This document shows positions 20,167 through 31,494 of a DNA stretch of 64,000 nt, piece by piece (within the stretch, counting starts at the first letter, position 1; each line of letters starts with the position of its first letter). Made by a program: the position numbers and the translations under genes. Under the pieces are notes generated by a model. The model did not search any database and was not told the origin of the DNA. It worked only from the letters and a program-made list of their open reading frames with translations. Source of the DNA: Ceratodon purpureus (taxonomy: Eukaryota; Streptophyta; Bryopsida; Pseudoditrichales; Ditrichaceae); the NCBI GenBank assembly GCA_014871385.1, contig CM026426.1:48905263-48969262 (forward strand). The letters are read 5' to 3'.

Positions 20167-23100
20167 CTAGCGATTCCCATCTCTATGACGACTTTGACGC
20201 CACACTCCTGAAGCTTTTGCAGCTCCCGAGGCCCACCAAGCATGCCGACGTCTTGCGGCCGCAGCTATGGCGCTTGGATCCACTGGAATAGCCTGGGATT
20301 CTTCCAATCTCCTCTGTTCCTTCCTGGTATACCGATGCTGAATGCAGCGGTACCACCATTGGTATTGTTGAACAATCACGCTAGTGCGAGCAGCTCTCCC
20401 TCCATGTTGTGTGTGACCTTGCGTTGCTGCTTTTGCTGCATGATGCGACTTTTCCATACCTTGACAGGACCAGACTGACAAACTGCCATAGATTTCAACG
20501 AACCATGGCCCATGCTTCACGAGTACGTGACGCACACAGAAATATAAGAATTTAGGAGTTAGTGCCATGCCATGCCTAGCTAAGTAGTGAACACAGCCTC
20601 AGGTACCATCGTAACTCCATTGCAGCTTCCTATATTGAAGACACCAAAGCACATGTTGAGCAGCATATAGAACCGTCCCTTACGATATAGTGGGTAACGT
20701 GCGTTTCTCCAAATGCTGCAAGGAAGGCCTTCCCAAAAGCATCCATCTTCGCCCTACAAGAGTCACGTTGTCCCTACGTCAGCACAAGTCGTGTGAGATA
20801 CGGCTGTAAATCCTCCAGTGCCTCCCAAACCCGCCATCGATTTTGTCGACCTTGCCCCCCTTCGAGGTTGTTGAATTCTGACATGCACACTTCTTTCCAC
20901 ACCTTGTCATACGTGGACCATGTGCTTGGACGGAACAACCTCGTAGCCACCTTTCCACTCAAACTAGGCTTCATGACAACATTTGCATTCTTTCCAAACC
21001 TCTTCTTATCCAGCTTCAGCTGGCAGTTGCCCCCCTCCACCCCTATCGCTGACAGAGTCTTCTCAATGGAATCCATAGCCTCTGCTCTCCTCCTCGGATC
21101 TTCCATGTTCCAGATGAACATGAAATGAAGGTGCAAGATTTTCTCAATAATACGAACCTGGGCATGGAGGGTACATATATGAGTGTGAGACAGCGGAATG
21201 GGCAGAATAGGCTTCTACTGTGGGTGCGTCTCAATATTGACGGGCTTCGGTGGGATCCTCGAAGCAAAAAGCCCCCCTTGCCAGTTACCCTTGCCCTGTA
21301 GCGTGAATTCCCTTGCTGCTGCTGCGCTGCTGCAAGATTTTGATACCTCATGGATCTGCTCACAATAGATGCACGTCATCTTGCATGTGGGACCGTGCTG
21401 AAGCCCATACATGCACTTAATCGTTTTCATATCAGCGGCTAGGTGCCACTCCACATTAAAACTGCCAACTCCCTCCACCACAAGTTGTTGGCCCGCCATC
21501 TGTGCTGCAATCAACTCAGAGAACCTAGTCTTCTCAAATGCCCACTTCAGCACATTATAAGACTCTTTCCCTACTTGGAAACATCCTATGGGCCATATCT
21601 CTTGTTCGGATTATACAGAGAAGTATCTCTCATGGTCTTTCTGGATGCTAGGATCTAAGGCTCGATTCATCAAGGTCAGACTCACTCTCTCGAATTTCTT
21701 CCCCTGTAGAACCTTTGCTTCATCAAGCTTCAGCACGAAGATCAGTAGACCGCCATTGCACTCTCCACAGCATGAACATATTATACACCTCGGTCACAGC
21801 TCACCTTGAATCTAGTACACTACAATCATAATATAACTTATAAGCGCTTACGTTTGACTAAGTCCGATTATGCATACAAATGGAAAGTTACCTTTCGTCG
21901 TCATTTCGTAGAACATAACCATCGACCGTTGCACAACTTCCAACTCAACGAACAGACTGTTTTTGCTATCCAGAACAACCTCCTTTGCTGCTGTGACCAC
22001 CTTTCCTCCCACCCGCACTTCTGGGATTGTGCGGCGTCCGTCAATATGGTAATAGTCCCCAATGAACTGTGGGAGCTTCAAGTTCATTTCTTTTCTCAAC
22101 GACCCTAGTCGATGTGGCGCCGGCAAAATACCAGATTTTATACCTGGTGCTACCATTCCAATGCGATTCTTCACCGTCCTGTATATCGCATCGTAACCTC
22201 TCACAGTCACTCCAGCGTTGTCGCATGCATCCAACATGCTATCAGAACCTATCTATCCCCGATCTGCCTAATAACATCCTTTACTACACTTTCCTTTGAT
22301 TGGGACATCCTCGGCTGCTCCACCATTGCCGCCGCTTCAGCTGGCCTGAGGATACTGGCCAAGCATGCCGCTGTCTTCGCTTGCGTCGTAGAATCACCGG
22401 CCAGTCTCTTCTTACCACTGGCCACCTTGTTAGTGCTCCGAATTGCCGCCACGACTGCCGGCTGGAGCATGGCTCTCATAAGGGCCCTCTGTCGCTTGGC
22501 ATGGCCGCTACCGCCTGCAAGATCGGCCAAGCTCTTCATCAATTTCCCGTGCACCCTCTGGCGGAATCCACGAGGAGTTCGAACCATAGAACGGAGCTTC
22601 TCCTCTAACTTTTGGTACTCCAGTTTGCATCTCTGCAGCTCAGTATCCATAGACTCAACTTTCTCACGATGATCCACATCATTCGCATGGGTGCGGTGCT
22701 TGCTGCGGGCTAGATTTCCACTAAGCTCCTCACATCTTGCTTCGAGCCTTTCCACGTCCAGGCAAAGGTTTCTTCGGTCAATCCCATCTTGGGCTGCTGC
22801 ATCCAACGTGATGCTGGCCTCGGATTCAAGCCGCATGCATAAATTCCGAAGATGTTGAATCTGTCCCTCATACTCCGCGACCAGACCCTGCAACGTCGAG
22901 ACTCGTGACTCCAATTCCTGTACACTACCCCCTGTTTTCAAGCGTTTTGTATAACCAAGCATCCCATTCTCACCTTCACAGAGGAACTCTAAATAATCTT
23001 TTGTGCTCCTGAAAGACGGGGGTTCCTCAGTTCTAGGATCGATAGGCCATATGCGTCCATCCACCCACAGATCGATATTACTCTCACCCCGTGCTCTCCT

Positions 23101-23232
23101 CAGTGGAAAACTACTTCTCGACGCCTGGGTATCCAGTGACTTTCCTCTCCGGATTAGTGGTGCACACTTGCTTGGCAATTTAATCTGCGGAATATACGAA
23201 CTACATGTGTTCGTGACATCAGAGAGAGCCAT
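20167..23232 (-). pseudogene. Transposase-like gene, decayed
   Basis: Coding-type sequence runs leftward in blocks. The first (23232-22249) starts at MALSDVTNTC and contains a long coiled coil and a basic tail. The next block (22237-21848) carries VTVRGYDAIYR. Then comes a Cys-rich start (CSCCGEC), followed by a core with WHLAADMKTIKCMYGLQ and a C-x2-C pair (about 21360-21480). Farther on are HLHFMFIWNME (about 21120), FGETHVTHYI followed by GTAAGG, a good intron donor (about 20700), and HGPWFVEIYGSL..QGMEKSHHAA (about 20490). An Asp in a conserved strand, a zinc-knuckle-like CxxC and a late conserved Glu helix suggest an RNase H-fold (DDE) transposase or a domesticated relative. I cannot name the superfamily. 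Frames change between blocks, and at least two in-frame stops interrupt otherwise continuous protein, so this copy is probably dead. Confidence 0.6.
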
Positions 23233-23322
23233 GCTGCAGCACTTGACGTTGCTCACGACGGAACGGTTAATTTTCCTAATCAGCAGATCTAGAATCAGAC
23301 ACACGCACACCCGCCAAAACAT

Positions 23323-23699
23323 TCACTTTGGCGCCAGAGAATGCCACGAGACAGTTCTACCGCCCTTTTCGGAGACCCCCTTCCCGCCTGAAACTGCCTT
23401 GCTGGTCTTTAGAATACTTATTTTTCCTGAGTACAACTGAACCACAAACAATAATTTGCGGAAATAGTGCGGGGTACACAAAGCTCAAAACAATATTCTA
23501 GTTCCTTGGTTTTGGGTACAGTTCGTTGACCTTGGAATTTTATATAGTATCAGTCACTCCACACGTTGGGTGACTCCGGTTTTATAATTTGGAAACCTTG
23601 AGGCATGGTTGGTACACCATAGCCTTCTCATGATCGATCCTCACTGCCCAAGCCTTGCTGGCTGCTTGCCCACTTCGAAAATTGTACAGAGATTACCCT
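23323..23699. other. Spacer between the transposase-like gene and the copia element
   Basis: Mixed sequence with no gene. It would include the former promoter of the minus-strand gene to its left. Confidence 0.4.
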
Positions 23700-26600
23700 G
23701 CCCCTTAAGCCCTTGCAGGGCCTCTCACAGACCCAAAATAATCTCTAATGATGTACAAGGAATGATCCGCTTCACACCTTGTAAAGCCCTCCTTGATGAA
23801 GAAGGAGTCAATGCGTTGGTACCATGCCCTTGGTGATTGCTTGAGCCCGTACAAGGACTTCTTGAGCTTGCACACAAGATGCTCCATGCCCTTCTCTTCA
23901 AACCCTTGAGGTTGGCTCATGTAGATGTCTTCCTCCAAATCTCCATTCAAGAGAGCCGTCTTGACATCCATTTGATGGATCTTCAAGTCCAATGCGGCTC
24001 CAAGTGCAAGGATGCACCGAATGGTGTTGAACTTGGCCACTAGAGCAAAGGTCTCATGGAAGTCCACTCCCGCAACTTGTAAGAAGCCTTTGGCCACCAA
24101 TCTTGCCTTGTGGCGCACAACTCCTCCCGTAGCATCCTTTTTGGTGCGAAACACCCACTTGCATCCAATACTTTTGCAGCCCTTTGGAATGGAAGCCAAC
24201 TCCCACGTTCCATTAGCAATGAGGGAGTCATACTCTCTTGCATGGCCGCCTCCCACTTAATCGCATCCTCCGATTACAAAGCCTCACACAAACTCAATGG
24301 ATCTTCAAGGTTGGCCACATTGGCCCGTTCCACTTCTTGTTGCGGCAACATGTGGTTCTTCCACCACTCTCCATGTGGACGCCGTTCTTGTCTTGGATAG
24401 CGACTGCCTCCTTCTCCTTCACCTTCTCTAGATGATGATGTTGGTGAATGCGCCTCGCTTGTCTCCTCCTCCTCTTCTTCTTTATCCTCCTTCTCGTCCT
24501 TCTTGGCATCCTCATGGTCACTAGAAAGAATGGTTTGGAAGATTTGTCGACCAACACCAACAAAGGTGCTACACTACTCCCAGTTGGACTCATCTCCAAA
24601 CCATCACCAATACTAGTGCTCTTCTCATCAAACATAACATCACGGTTCTTGATGATCTTCCTAGTCTCGATGTACATAAGACGATAGGCCTTGGTTCCCT
24701 CACAATAGCCAAGAAACAAACACTTGGTGCCCTTAGCATCAAGCTTACCTCTCTTTGCATCAACCACCTTGGCATAAGCAATGCATGCAAACACACGCAT
24801 GTGTGCAATGCATGGCTTCCGGCCACTCCAAGCCTCTTGTGGAGTGATGCTAACAAGAGCACGAGTGGGGCACCGATTACGAATGTACACCGCATTGGCC
24901 ACCGCTTCCGCCCAAAATGAAAGCTTGAGTCGTTGAGCATGAAGCGTGCTCCTTGCCGTCTCCACAATGGTGCGATTGGCTCGTTCCGCAACTCCGTTTT
25001 GTTATGGTGTGTATGGTGTTGATGGTTGTCGTTGTTGATAGTAGCGTTGAAAGGCCTTGGAGATGAACTCCCCTCCATTGTCCGATCGGAAAACCTTGAT
25101 CTTGTGCTCCGATTGCGTCTCCACAAGTGCCTTGAACTCCTTGAACTTCTCAAGGCACTCTCCCTTGGTCTTCAAGGTGTACAACCACACTCGCCTTGAA
25201 CAGCCATCAATGAAGGTCACAAAGTACCTTGCACCACCCATAGATGTGGTCCTCATAGGACCGCACACATCGGAATGCACAATCTCCAATGGCTTTGACG
25301 CACGTGTCCCTCCATCCTTTGGAAATGGTGCCCTATGTTGCTTGCCTTCCACACACCCTTCACAAAACGACATGGACAACTCATCTTTGCCAAGGTTCAT
25401 GTCGCTTACCATGCTTTGAAGAAAGCGCACACTCCTTGCATTCAAATGACCAAATCGTCGATGCCAAAGCTCCATTGCACCACTCTTTGATGATGATTGC
25501 GCCACCTTTGCCAAAACCGCTTTAAAGACCTTGATGAAGGTCACCTTGATACAAGTTGCCTTCACGAGGTGCCTTTGCAAGCACATTGCCATTTGGAGCC
25601 TTCAATGTGCACCCCTTCCACATTAAATAGTACCTTGAATCCACTAGACACAAGCTTGCTCACCGAGAGCAAGTTTGCTTGCAACTTGGGCACATGAAGG
25701 ACATCCTTCATTGTCACCTTCTTCAAACGCCCCCTTTCAAGCACCACAAAAACAATGCTACTCATTCCAATGGCTTGCACAACACTATCATTACCCAAAT
25801 GCACATTGCTTGGTGGAATTACCTCATAAGTGTCAAATGCCGCCCTGTAAGGTGTCATGTGCTTTGTAGCACCCGAATCCATGATCCGCTTGCAAATGGA
25901 CTTGGAATAGGGTCCATCTTGTGTTGCAAAGGCGTAGTCATCTTCATCCTTTGCATGGTTGGCACCCTCCTTGTCTTTGGCTTGGTTTGCATTGTCTCCC
26001 TCCCACTTCTTTGCCTTGTAGCAATGTCTTGCAATGTGGCCCAGCTTGCCACAATAGTAACATACCTTGGGCTCTCCACGTGAGAATAAGCTACTCCCCT
26101 TGTTTTGCCTTGATACCAACGCCGCATCATCTCCATGGACCTCCTTCTCCTTGCGCTTGGACACTTCATGCATCATCCTTGCCGTCACAAACTCCATGGT
26201 AAGGTCTTCAAACCGCAAGGTCTCCAAGGCCGTGATCAAGTTCTCAAAGGAAGGTGGCAAGCTCTCAAGCAAGGTCATGACAACATCGTTATCTTTGACG
26301 GGCACATCGAAACAATTGAGTTGATCCGCAAGGTCTCTCACATGGTTGATGTAGGTAAGCATGTCATCACCTTTTTGCATCTTGATGGTAAAGATCTTGC
26401 GACAAATAAAAAGAATGTTGGACAAGCTCTTTGTCTCATGGATGTTGCACAATGTCTTCCATGCTTCTGTTGGCCCTTTGCAATTCCGAATATAGGCAAG
26501 TTGGTTGTCCACCAAATTGAGCCCTATAACGGACATGGCCTTCTTCACACGGCGATTGTACGCCTTGATAGCCTTTGGATCCATCTTGATGTCCTTTTCA

Positions 26601-27289
26601 TCCTCGTCTTCACTTGGTGGAGGCTTCTCCGTGCCTTCTACAATCTTCCAAAGGTCCATAGACTCCAAGACCATCTCCATCTTGAACTTCCAAAAGCTAA
26701 AGTTCTCCCCTTGAACTTGTTAATGGTCCTAGCACTCTCATTCTCTAATGTAGCCATGGTGACATTCAATATGCCAAGATCAACCCCTCCAAGCTCTCAA
26801 TGTGCACTATGGCACCTCTACACTCATTTTGAGCCCCTTCTAGACTCCTAGGTGTTTCTACACACCTCTCACACTCACATCAGCCCCTACAAGGCTCTCA
26901 TACTCATGTAAGCACCTCCCACTAGCAAATTAGCCCTTATAAGGCCCTAGTGTGTGAGTGCACACTCCAATCAATCAAATTGAGTCCCTTCTTGCTCAAA
27001 TGTGCAATGGTTCACTTCAAGCACTCAAGTCCTCTCACAATGAACTCAATTGCAAACCTTTGCACCTCACTCAAGTATACCTCCCCTTTCTTTGCTCCTA
27101 CATGCAAAGATGGCCTTGAATGACTTCAAAGAGCATCACCTAGACTCCAATGTGCATCTATACACCTCAATCACTCAAATCAGCACATTTAGAGAGCAAG
27201 CAAGCACATCCACAGTGTTTGAACACTTACAAGGTCCAAAAGCTTTGAATGAGCACCTCCACCACTCTTGCAACTCTATGTGCCTCTCC

Positions 27290-27510
27290 AAATCTCCAAA
27301 TCAACCCTTGTGCACCTCAAAGGCTCCAAATGAGCCCCTCTGCACCTCCAAGGCTCCAAATGAGCCCTTGTGCACCTCCAAAGCTCCAAATAAGCACTTG
27401 TGCACCTCCAATGCTCCAAATCAGCCCTTGTGCATCTCCAATGCTCCAAATCAGCCCTTGTACACCTCCAATGCTCCAAATGAGCCCTTGTGCACCTCAC
27501 ACACACAATG
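27290..27510. repeat. 30-bp tandem repeats in the copia leader
   Basis: About seven imperfect units of 30 bases, each like CTCCAAATGAGCCCTTGTGC plus ACCTCCAATG, lie between the candidate LTR and gag. Because 30 is a multiple of three, all frames stay open here, which creates spurious open frames on both strands. Confidence 0.8.
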
Positions 27511-27569
27511 CCTCACAAGACCTCCTCCAAACTACTTAGCAACCAAAGAACTCTCACTTGTAACTGACA

Positions 27570-28008
27570 TGAGTGGGCCCATAACTTATTGAAGTTAAAA
27601 GAAGAAGAGAGATGGTTGCTCTAACAAGTGTAGCACACAAAGTAGAACAAACAATGAATGGAGTGAGATATGAGCTTCTTTCGAAGCTCTTTTCTTATAG
27701 TACTTGGTTGCACATCTCTAAGGGACTCTCAAGGGACATTCCAAGCCACTTGCAAGTCTCTTTAGGACACGTGGCACTCATGGCCGGCCCTACGACTTAG
27801 CCACCACCTACTTGTCCTTCCAACCTTATCATAGACTTGGCTTAGTCGGTGGGCGGGTCCTTATCTCTTTACCTACTCATGTCACATGTGCACTATATGG
27901 TAAATCACCTCTCTCCCTTTTCTCCCCTTTTACTTCCCCTCTTCTAATTCTACCTCATTGCAAACTCTATTTACAATGCCTTAACTACGAGCTACCTAAA
28001 CTCCAACA
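27570..28008 (-). repeat. Candidate 5' LTR of the copia element
   Basis: On the minus strand the block starts TGTTGGAG at 28008, a common copia LTR start. The inner boundary is approximate. No partner LTR exists in the window to confirm it. Confidence 0.35.
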
Positions 28009-30118
28009 AAATCAAGCATTTCTTTAGGTCTTGTAGGTCGTATGAAGCAAAAAAGTTCATGGACATATTCCTAACTCATCTTAGAACAAGAATTTGAAGA
28101 GCCTCACATCTAGTTTGCTTTTGAAATTGGTTTGTTTGGCTTTTCTTTCAACTTAGAATGCTACGATCTCACAAACGGTAATGAGTTTGAATCTAATATT
28201 TGGGGTACATATACATGTATAACTAAGGTACTAGATCCTACGGTTATTTCCCCCAAAATACATCAAAACTTAAAAACTTACACTTTATATAGAAAGAGTC
28301 TAATTTTGAGGGTTTTTGGCAGTTTTGAGGCCTTTCAACTTTAGGGGTTAAATTAATTGAGTGGTTCCCTCTAAATCGTTATTTGGAGTCCCTAGTTCCA
28401 TTAACATATTCAAAATTTCTAAATCAAAATTGCAAGCCTCCAATATAAGAATCAAGGAAGGCGAAGAGGAAAGGGAGAAAGGGAAGAGAGCTCGCATCCT
28501 CATTAAACCGACAAGGTTTATTACCCAGATGATGTTCCTATTTACAATTCTTGTCAATACAATGTTTTCTTTCACTCGCGGATGTAGGCTCTACTACATC
28601 ATTCAAATTGAGAAATATTAAAAATACACCTGTTGCACGCAGTTACAGGACCTCCATCTATTGACGCAAAATCTCAAAAAATCCAGTAGAGTTCCTACCT
28701 ACAATTCACTGCTCATCACTCACTAGATAGCTTTTCCCTTTTTTGCATTGGCCCTTGCATTAGGTTTCTTGTCAGCCTTCATATGTCTGCCTTATTCTGA
28801 AGGCATTTGACGTCCTTCTCCTAGCGCCCCCTCCAGACGCATTTGCTATATTTTGTCTTCTTTAGTTCTGTTCTCTTAGTTGGTCACCATTTTAAAAATT
28901 TTAATATCAAGGGTCCCGAGCTTCCGACTCACTTCTTAAGTTTGCCCTCGACTAGAAAAATGCTTTCTCTACTTGTCCATTTCTTTTTGCATACAAATTC
29001 AAGTTTCTTCTCTAAGAAGTCTCGACGTCAAAGACTCTAAACTCTCTCAAAGTCAACGACTTTAAACTACACTGATTCTGTGGCACACTATCCCAAGCAG
29101 CCATGAAGTACCTGGAGCTTGATGGTAGTGAACTAAGCAATACCTGTTCACTCACAAATTTTTCTCATGTCTGTGAGTTGATTTGCCGGCTGCTTCAGTA
29201 TACTAATATGATCTGCCACATCAGTACTTGGTTTCATCACAAGATCAAAGAACCGATGCATTTTGTTCATGGAAAGTGTTCAAGGAGGAACCTGGAGGGA
29301 GAAAAGCGTCTTTACTTCAGCCAAACACTCACTACATCAATACATAAGCTGCATGTACATGAATATTGCCATCGAACCATCAACGTACAGACACATGAAT
29401 CTATGACCCTTTTGTAGAGGCTCAAAGATCCTACCAGCTTAAACGACCTCACAATTTATACTGTTCTTGATCCCAATTGAGTGGCGATTTTTACATCATG
29501 ATATTCTGGTCGTACGTGGCCCCCCACGTCTCCTCATCCATCTAATTCTTTCGAAGGCACATATGTTAATTCTTTTCACGTGCTACATGTAAATGCATCA
29601 CGTTGTAGCGACAATTACTGCCAGTGTCATAAACCAAACATTCAAGTTCCAAGACGTAAAAGTACTACCATAAATTCACACACTGATTGGATGCACAGTT
29701 AACTCGGCTTACGTCATGGCACTGAAAAACCTCTAAACAACCACAAGACTAAAAGGGAATTGGAAATACTATCTCATGTAGCAAGACTCTTCTGTTTAGC
29801 AAAATGTGTAATGAACATACACTCAGAATGTCCAATTCAAACACCAAGTATGACAACTAATGAACATCTGCGCTACCTCTCCACTGACCACTCAGTTCTA
29901 CAATAACGAAAATATCCTCGGTGTGAAGTCCATCACGAGCAAAGTCTCCTCTAAACACAACATCGTAATCAGTGACAATCGGTATCATAATCAAAGCCCA
30001 TCGTCAGATCTCTGGTATCCAGATTCAGCAAACCAGGATTAAATTTTTGTTTGCACAAGAGCTAGAGAATAGATGTACCTTTCATGTGGATGCACAGAAG
30101 AGGCATAATGTTCTGCTA
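28009..30118. other. Gene-poor spacer
   Basis: AT-rich DNA without recognisable genes or strong repeats. The right end from about 29900 is probably the 3' untranslated region of the minus-strand dehydrogenase gene. Confidence 0.5.
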
Positions 30119-31345
30119 TCATAAAAGAAGCTCAGCAATCTGTACAGCGTTCAAAGCAGCTCCCTTGCGTATTTGATCACCGCACACGAAAATATCCAGA
30201 CCGTGGTTTCCTTCCTGTGAAACATCTTGCCTGATGCGCCCGACGGCCACAGCGTCCTTCTTGGAGACTTCGAGAGGGGTGGGGAAGTTGTTACCAGCAC
30301 GGTCGTCGATGATGATCACACCTTCCGCTGTGGAGAGAATCTCCCGAGCCTTCTCCTCATCCAAGGGCGACTCAAATTCCAGGTTGATGCTCTCGGCGTG
30401 AGCCCTCATCACGGGGACTCTAATGCAGGTAGCAGTGACCTTTACCTCATTGTCATTCCAAATCTTGCGAGTCTCCTTGACGAGCTTCATCTCCTCTTCG
30501 TTGTATCCGTTGCCCGTGACAGGCGAGTTATGGGAGAACAAGTTGAAAGCGTACTGTCTGCTGAAAATGTGGCAGGTAGGCTCCTTGCCTTGCAAAACTT
30601 CCTTCGTCTGAAGCTCAAGCTCCGCCATAGCTGCGGCGCCGGCGCCACTTGCAGCCTGGTACGTGCTCACCACCATCCTCTTCACCTTGGTGTGCCGGTA
30701 CAGAGGCGTCGCAGCCATGAGACAGATGATGGTAGAGCAATTGGGATTCGCAATAAGAGCGCCCTTCTTGTTACTCAACTTGATGTGCGACATAGCGTCA
30801 GCGTTCACCTCCGGCACCACCAACGGCACGCCCTCGTCCATTCTAAACGCAGAGCTGTTGTCAACAACTATAGTCCCTTGCGCTGCAGCCAATGGACCAT
30901 ACTTCTTGCTAATCGACCCGCCGGCACTGAACAGCGCAATCTCCACACCCTTGAAGCTTTCAGCCGTGGTATCCTCAATCACGTATTCCTTCCCCTCGAA
31001 CATCATCTTCTGCCCCGCCGACCTCTTGCTCGCCAACATCTTAATATCCCTGTAAGGAAAATCACGATCCGACAACACATCCAGAAACTCTTGACCCACA
31101 GCCCCTGTCACTCCCACAATCGCAAGAGTTGGCCCACTCTCCGTATACCCCATCCTAACAACTCCTGGCCTCCGCTTCGGGGTCGAAACCACACCTCGGA
31201 TCAAATTACGAACGGAATGTTGCACTCCAGAGCTCGTAAACGACGAGAAACATACGCAGCTACCGCTCCTCCTCCCCACTCCTCCCTGTGAGCTCCTCAC
31301 GGAATCCACAACCGCAGCCTGGCTGCAATGCAGTGACGCCGCCAT
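30119..31345 (-). CDS. ASD: Aspartate-semialdehyde dehydrogenase, plastid form
   Basis: The enzyme reduces L-4-aspartyl phosphate to L-aspartate 4-semialdehyde with NADPH, the branch-point step toward lysine, threonine, methionine and isoleucine. In plants this happens in plastids. The protein matches the family end to end: dinucleotide loop GVTGAVG (residues 78-84), DNSSAFRMDEGVPLVVPEVN, catalytic Cys203 in NPNCST, Gln230 in TYQAASGAG, and Arg309 and His316 in CIRVPVMRAHAES. It ends in GAALNAVQIAELLL. I start at the ATG at 31345 (408 aa). The frame stays open 22 codons farther upstream but has no ATG there. The first 65 residues are Ser/Arg-rich and poor in acidic residues, as in chloroplast transit peptides. 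There is no intron within the coding frame. The neighbours are unrelated, so this is a single housekeeping gene. Confidence 0.97.
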   Translation of the reverse strand: MAASLHCSQAAVVDSVRSSQGGVGRRSGSCVCFSSFTSSGVQHSVRNLIRGVVSTPKRRPGVVRMGYTESGPTLAIVGVTGAVGQEFLDVLSDRDFPYRDIKMLASKRSAGQKMMFEGKEYVIEDTTAESFKGVEIALFSAGGSISKKYGPLAAAQGTIVVDNSSAFRMDEGVPLVVPEVNADAMSHIKLSNKKGALIANPNCSTIICLMAATPLYRHTKVKRMVVSTYQAASGAGAAAMAELELQTKEVLQGKEPTCHIFSRQYAFNLFSHNSPVTGNGYNEEEMKLVKETRKIWNDNEVKVTATCIRVPVMRAHAESINLEFESPLDEEKAREILSTAEGVIIIDDRAGNNFPTPLEVSKKDAVAVGRIRQDVSQEGNHGLDIFVCGDQIRKGAALNAVQIAELLL

Positions 31346-31486
31346 GACTAGATTGAGGTTACCACTAATGTCCTCACTCAGAGACGAGCTCCACAGGAAA
31401 AATAGCAGCAATGTTAAGGAGAGCAGAAGAGGAAAGAGCCTCTGAGCGTGTGCTCGGTGATGCTTGTGCCCCTTCGCCCGCTCCTA

Positions 31487-31494
31487 AAACCCTA
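31487..31494 (+). promoter_or_regulatory. Telo-box-like motif upstream of the dehydrogenase gene
   Basis: AAACCCTA lies about 140 bases upstream of the dehydrogenase start codon. Telo boxes of this sequence occur in 5' regions of many plant housekeeping genes. One eight-base match can arise by chance. Confidence 0.35.

Larger units (their letters stand above)
23700..28008 (-). mobile_element. Ty1/copia-type LTR retroelement, 3'-truncated fossil
   Basis: Parts appear in the copia order, reading leftward. There is a candidate 5' LTR (about 27570-28008) and a leader with tandem repeats. Gag (about 25900-26760) has a CCHC knuckle, CYYCGKLGHIARHC. The protease landmark is DSGATKHM (about 25870), and integrase (about 25000-25590) has HRRFGHLN and VHSDVCGPM. 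The first half of reverse transcriptase lies at about 23740-24260. The rest of reverse transcriptase, RNase H and the 3' LTR are absent, so the element is truncated. Integrase before reverse transcriptase is the defining copia order. About three to five breaks are visible in what remains. Long open stretches survive, so it is younger than the gypsy element at 46-55 kb. Without a second LTR no divergence date is possible. Confidence 0.85.

Noticed and set aside
3293-23232. Giant-virus insertion as the source of the RING-like and transposase-like genes
   Set aside because: No viral core genes are present, intron signals are visible, and intact and decayed copies are dispersed among plant repeats.
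27050-27592. 180-codon ORF with CTSKAPNEPL repeats and its antisense partner
   Set aside because: These follow from the 30-bp leader repeats of the copia element, whose length is a multiple of three.
30227-31291. 354-codon ORF on the plus strand
   Set aside because: It is antisense to the aspartate-semialdehyde dehydrogenase gene and has no features of its own.
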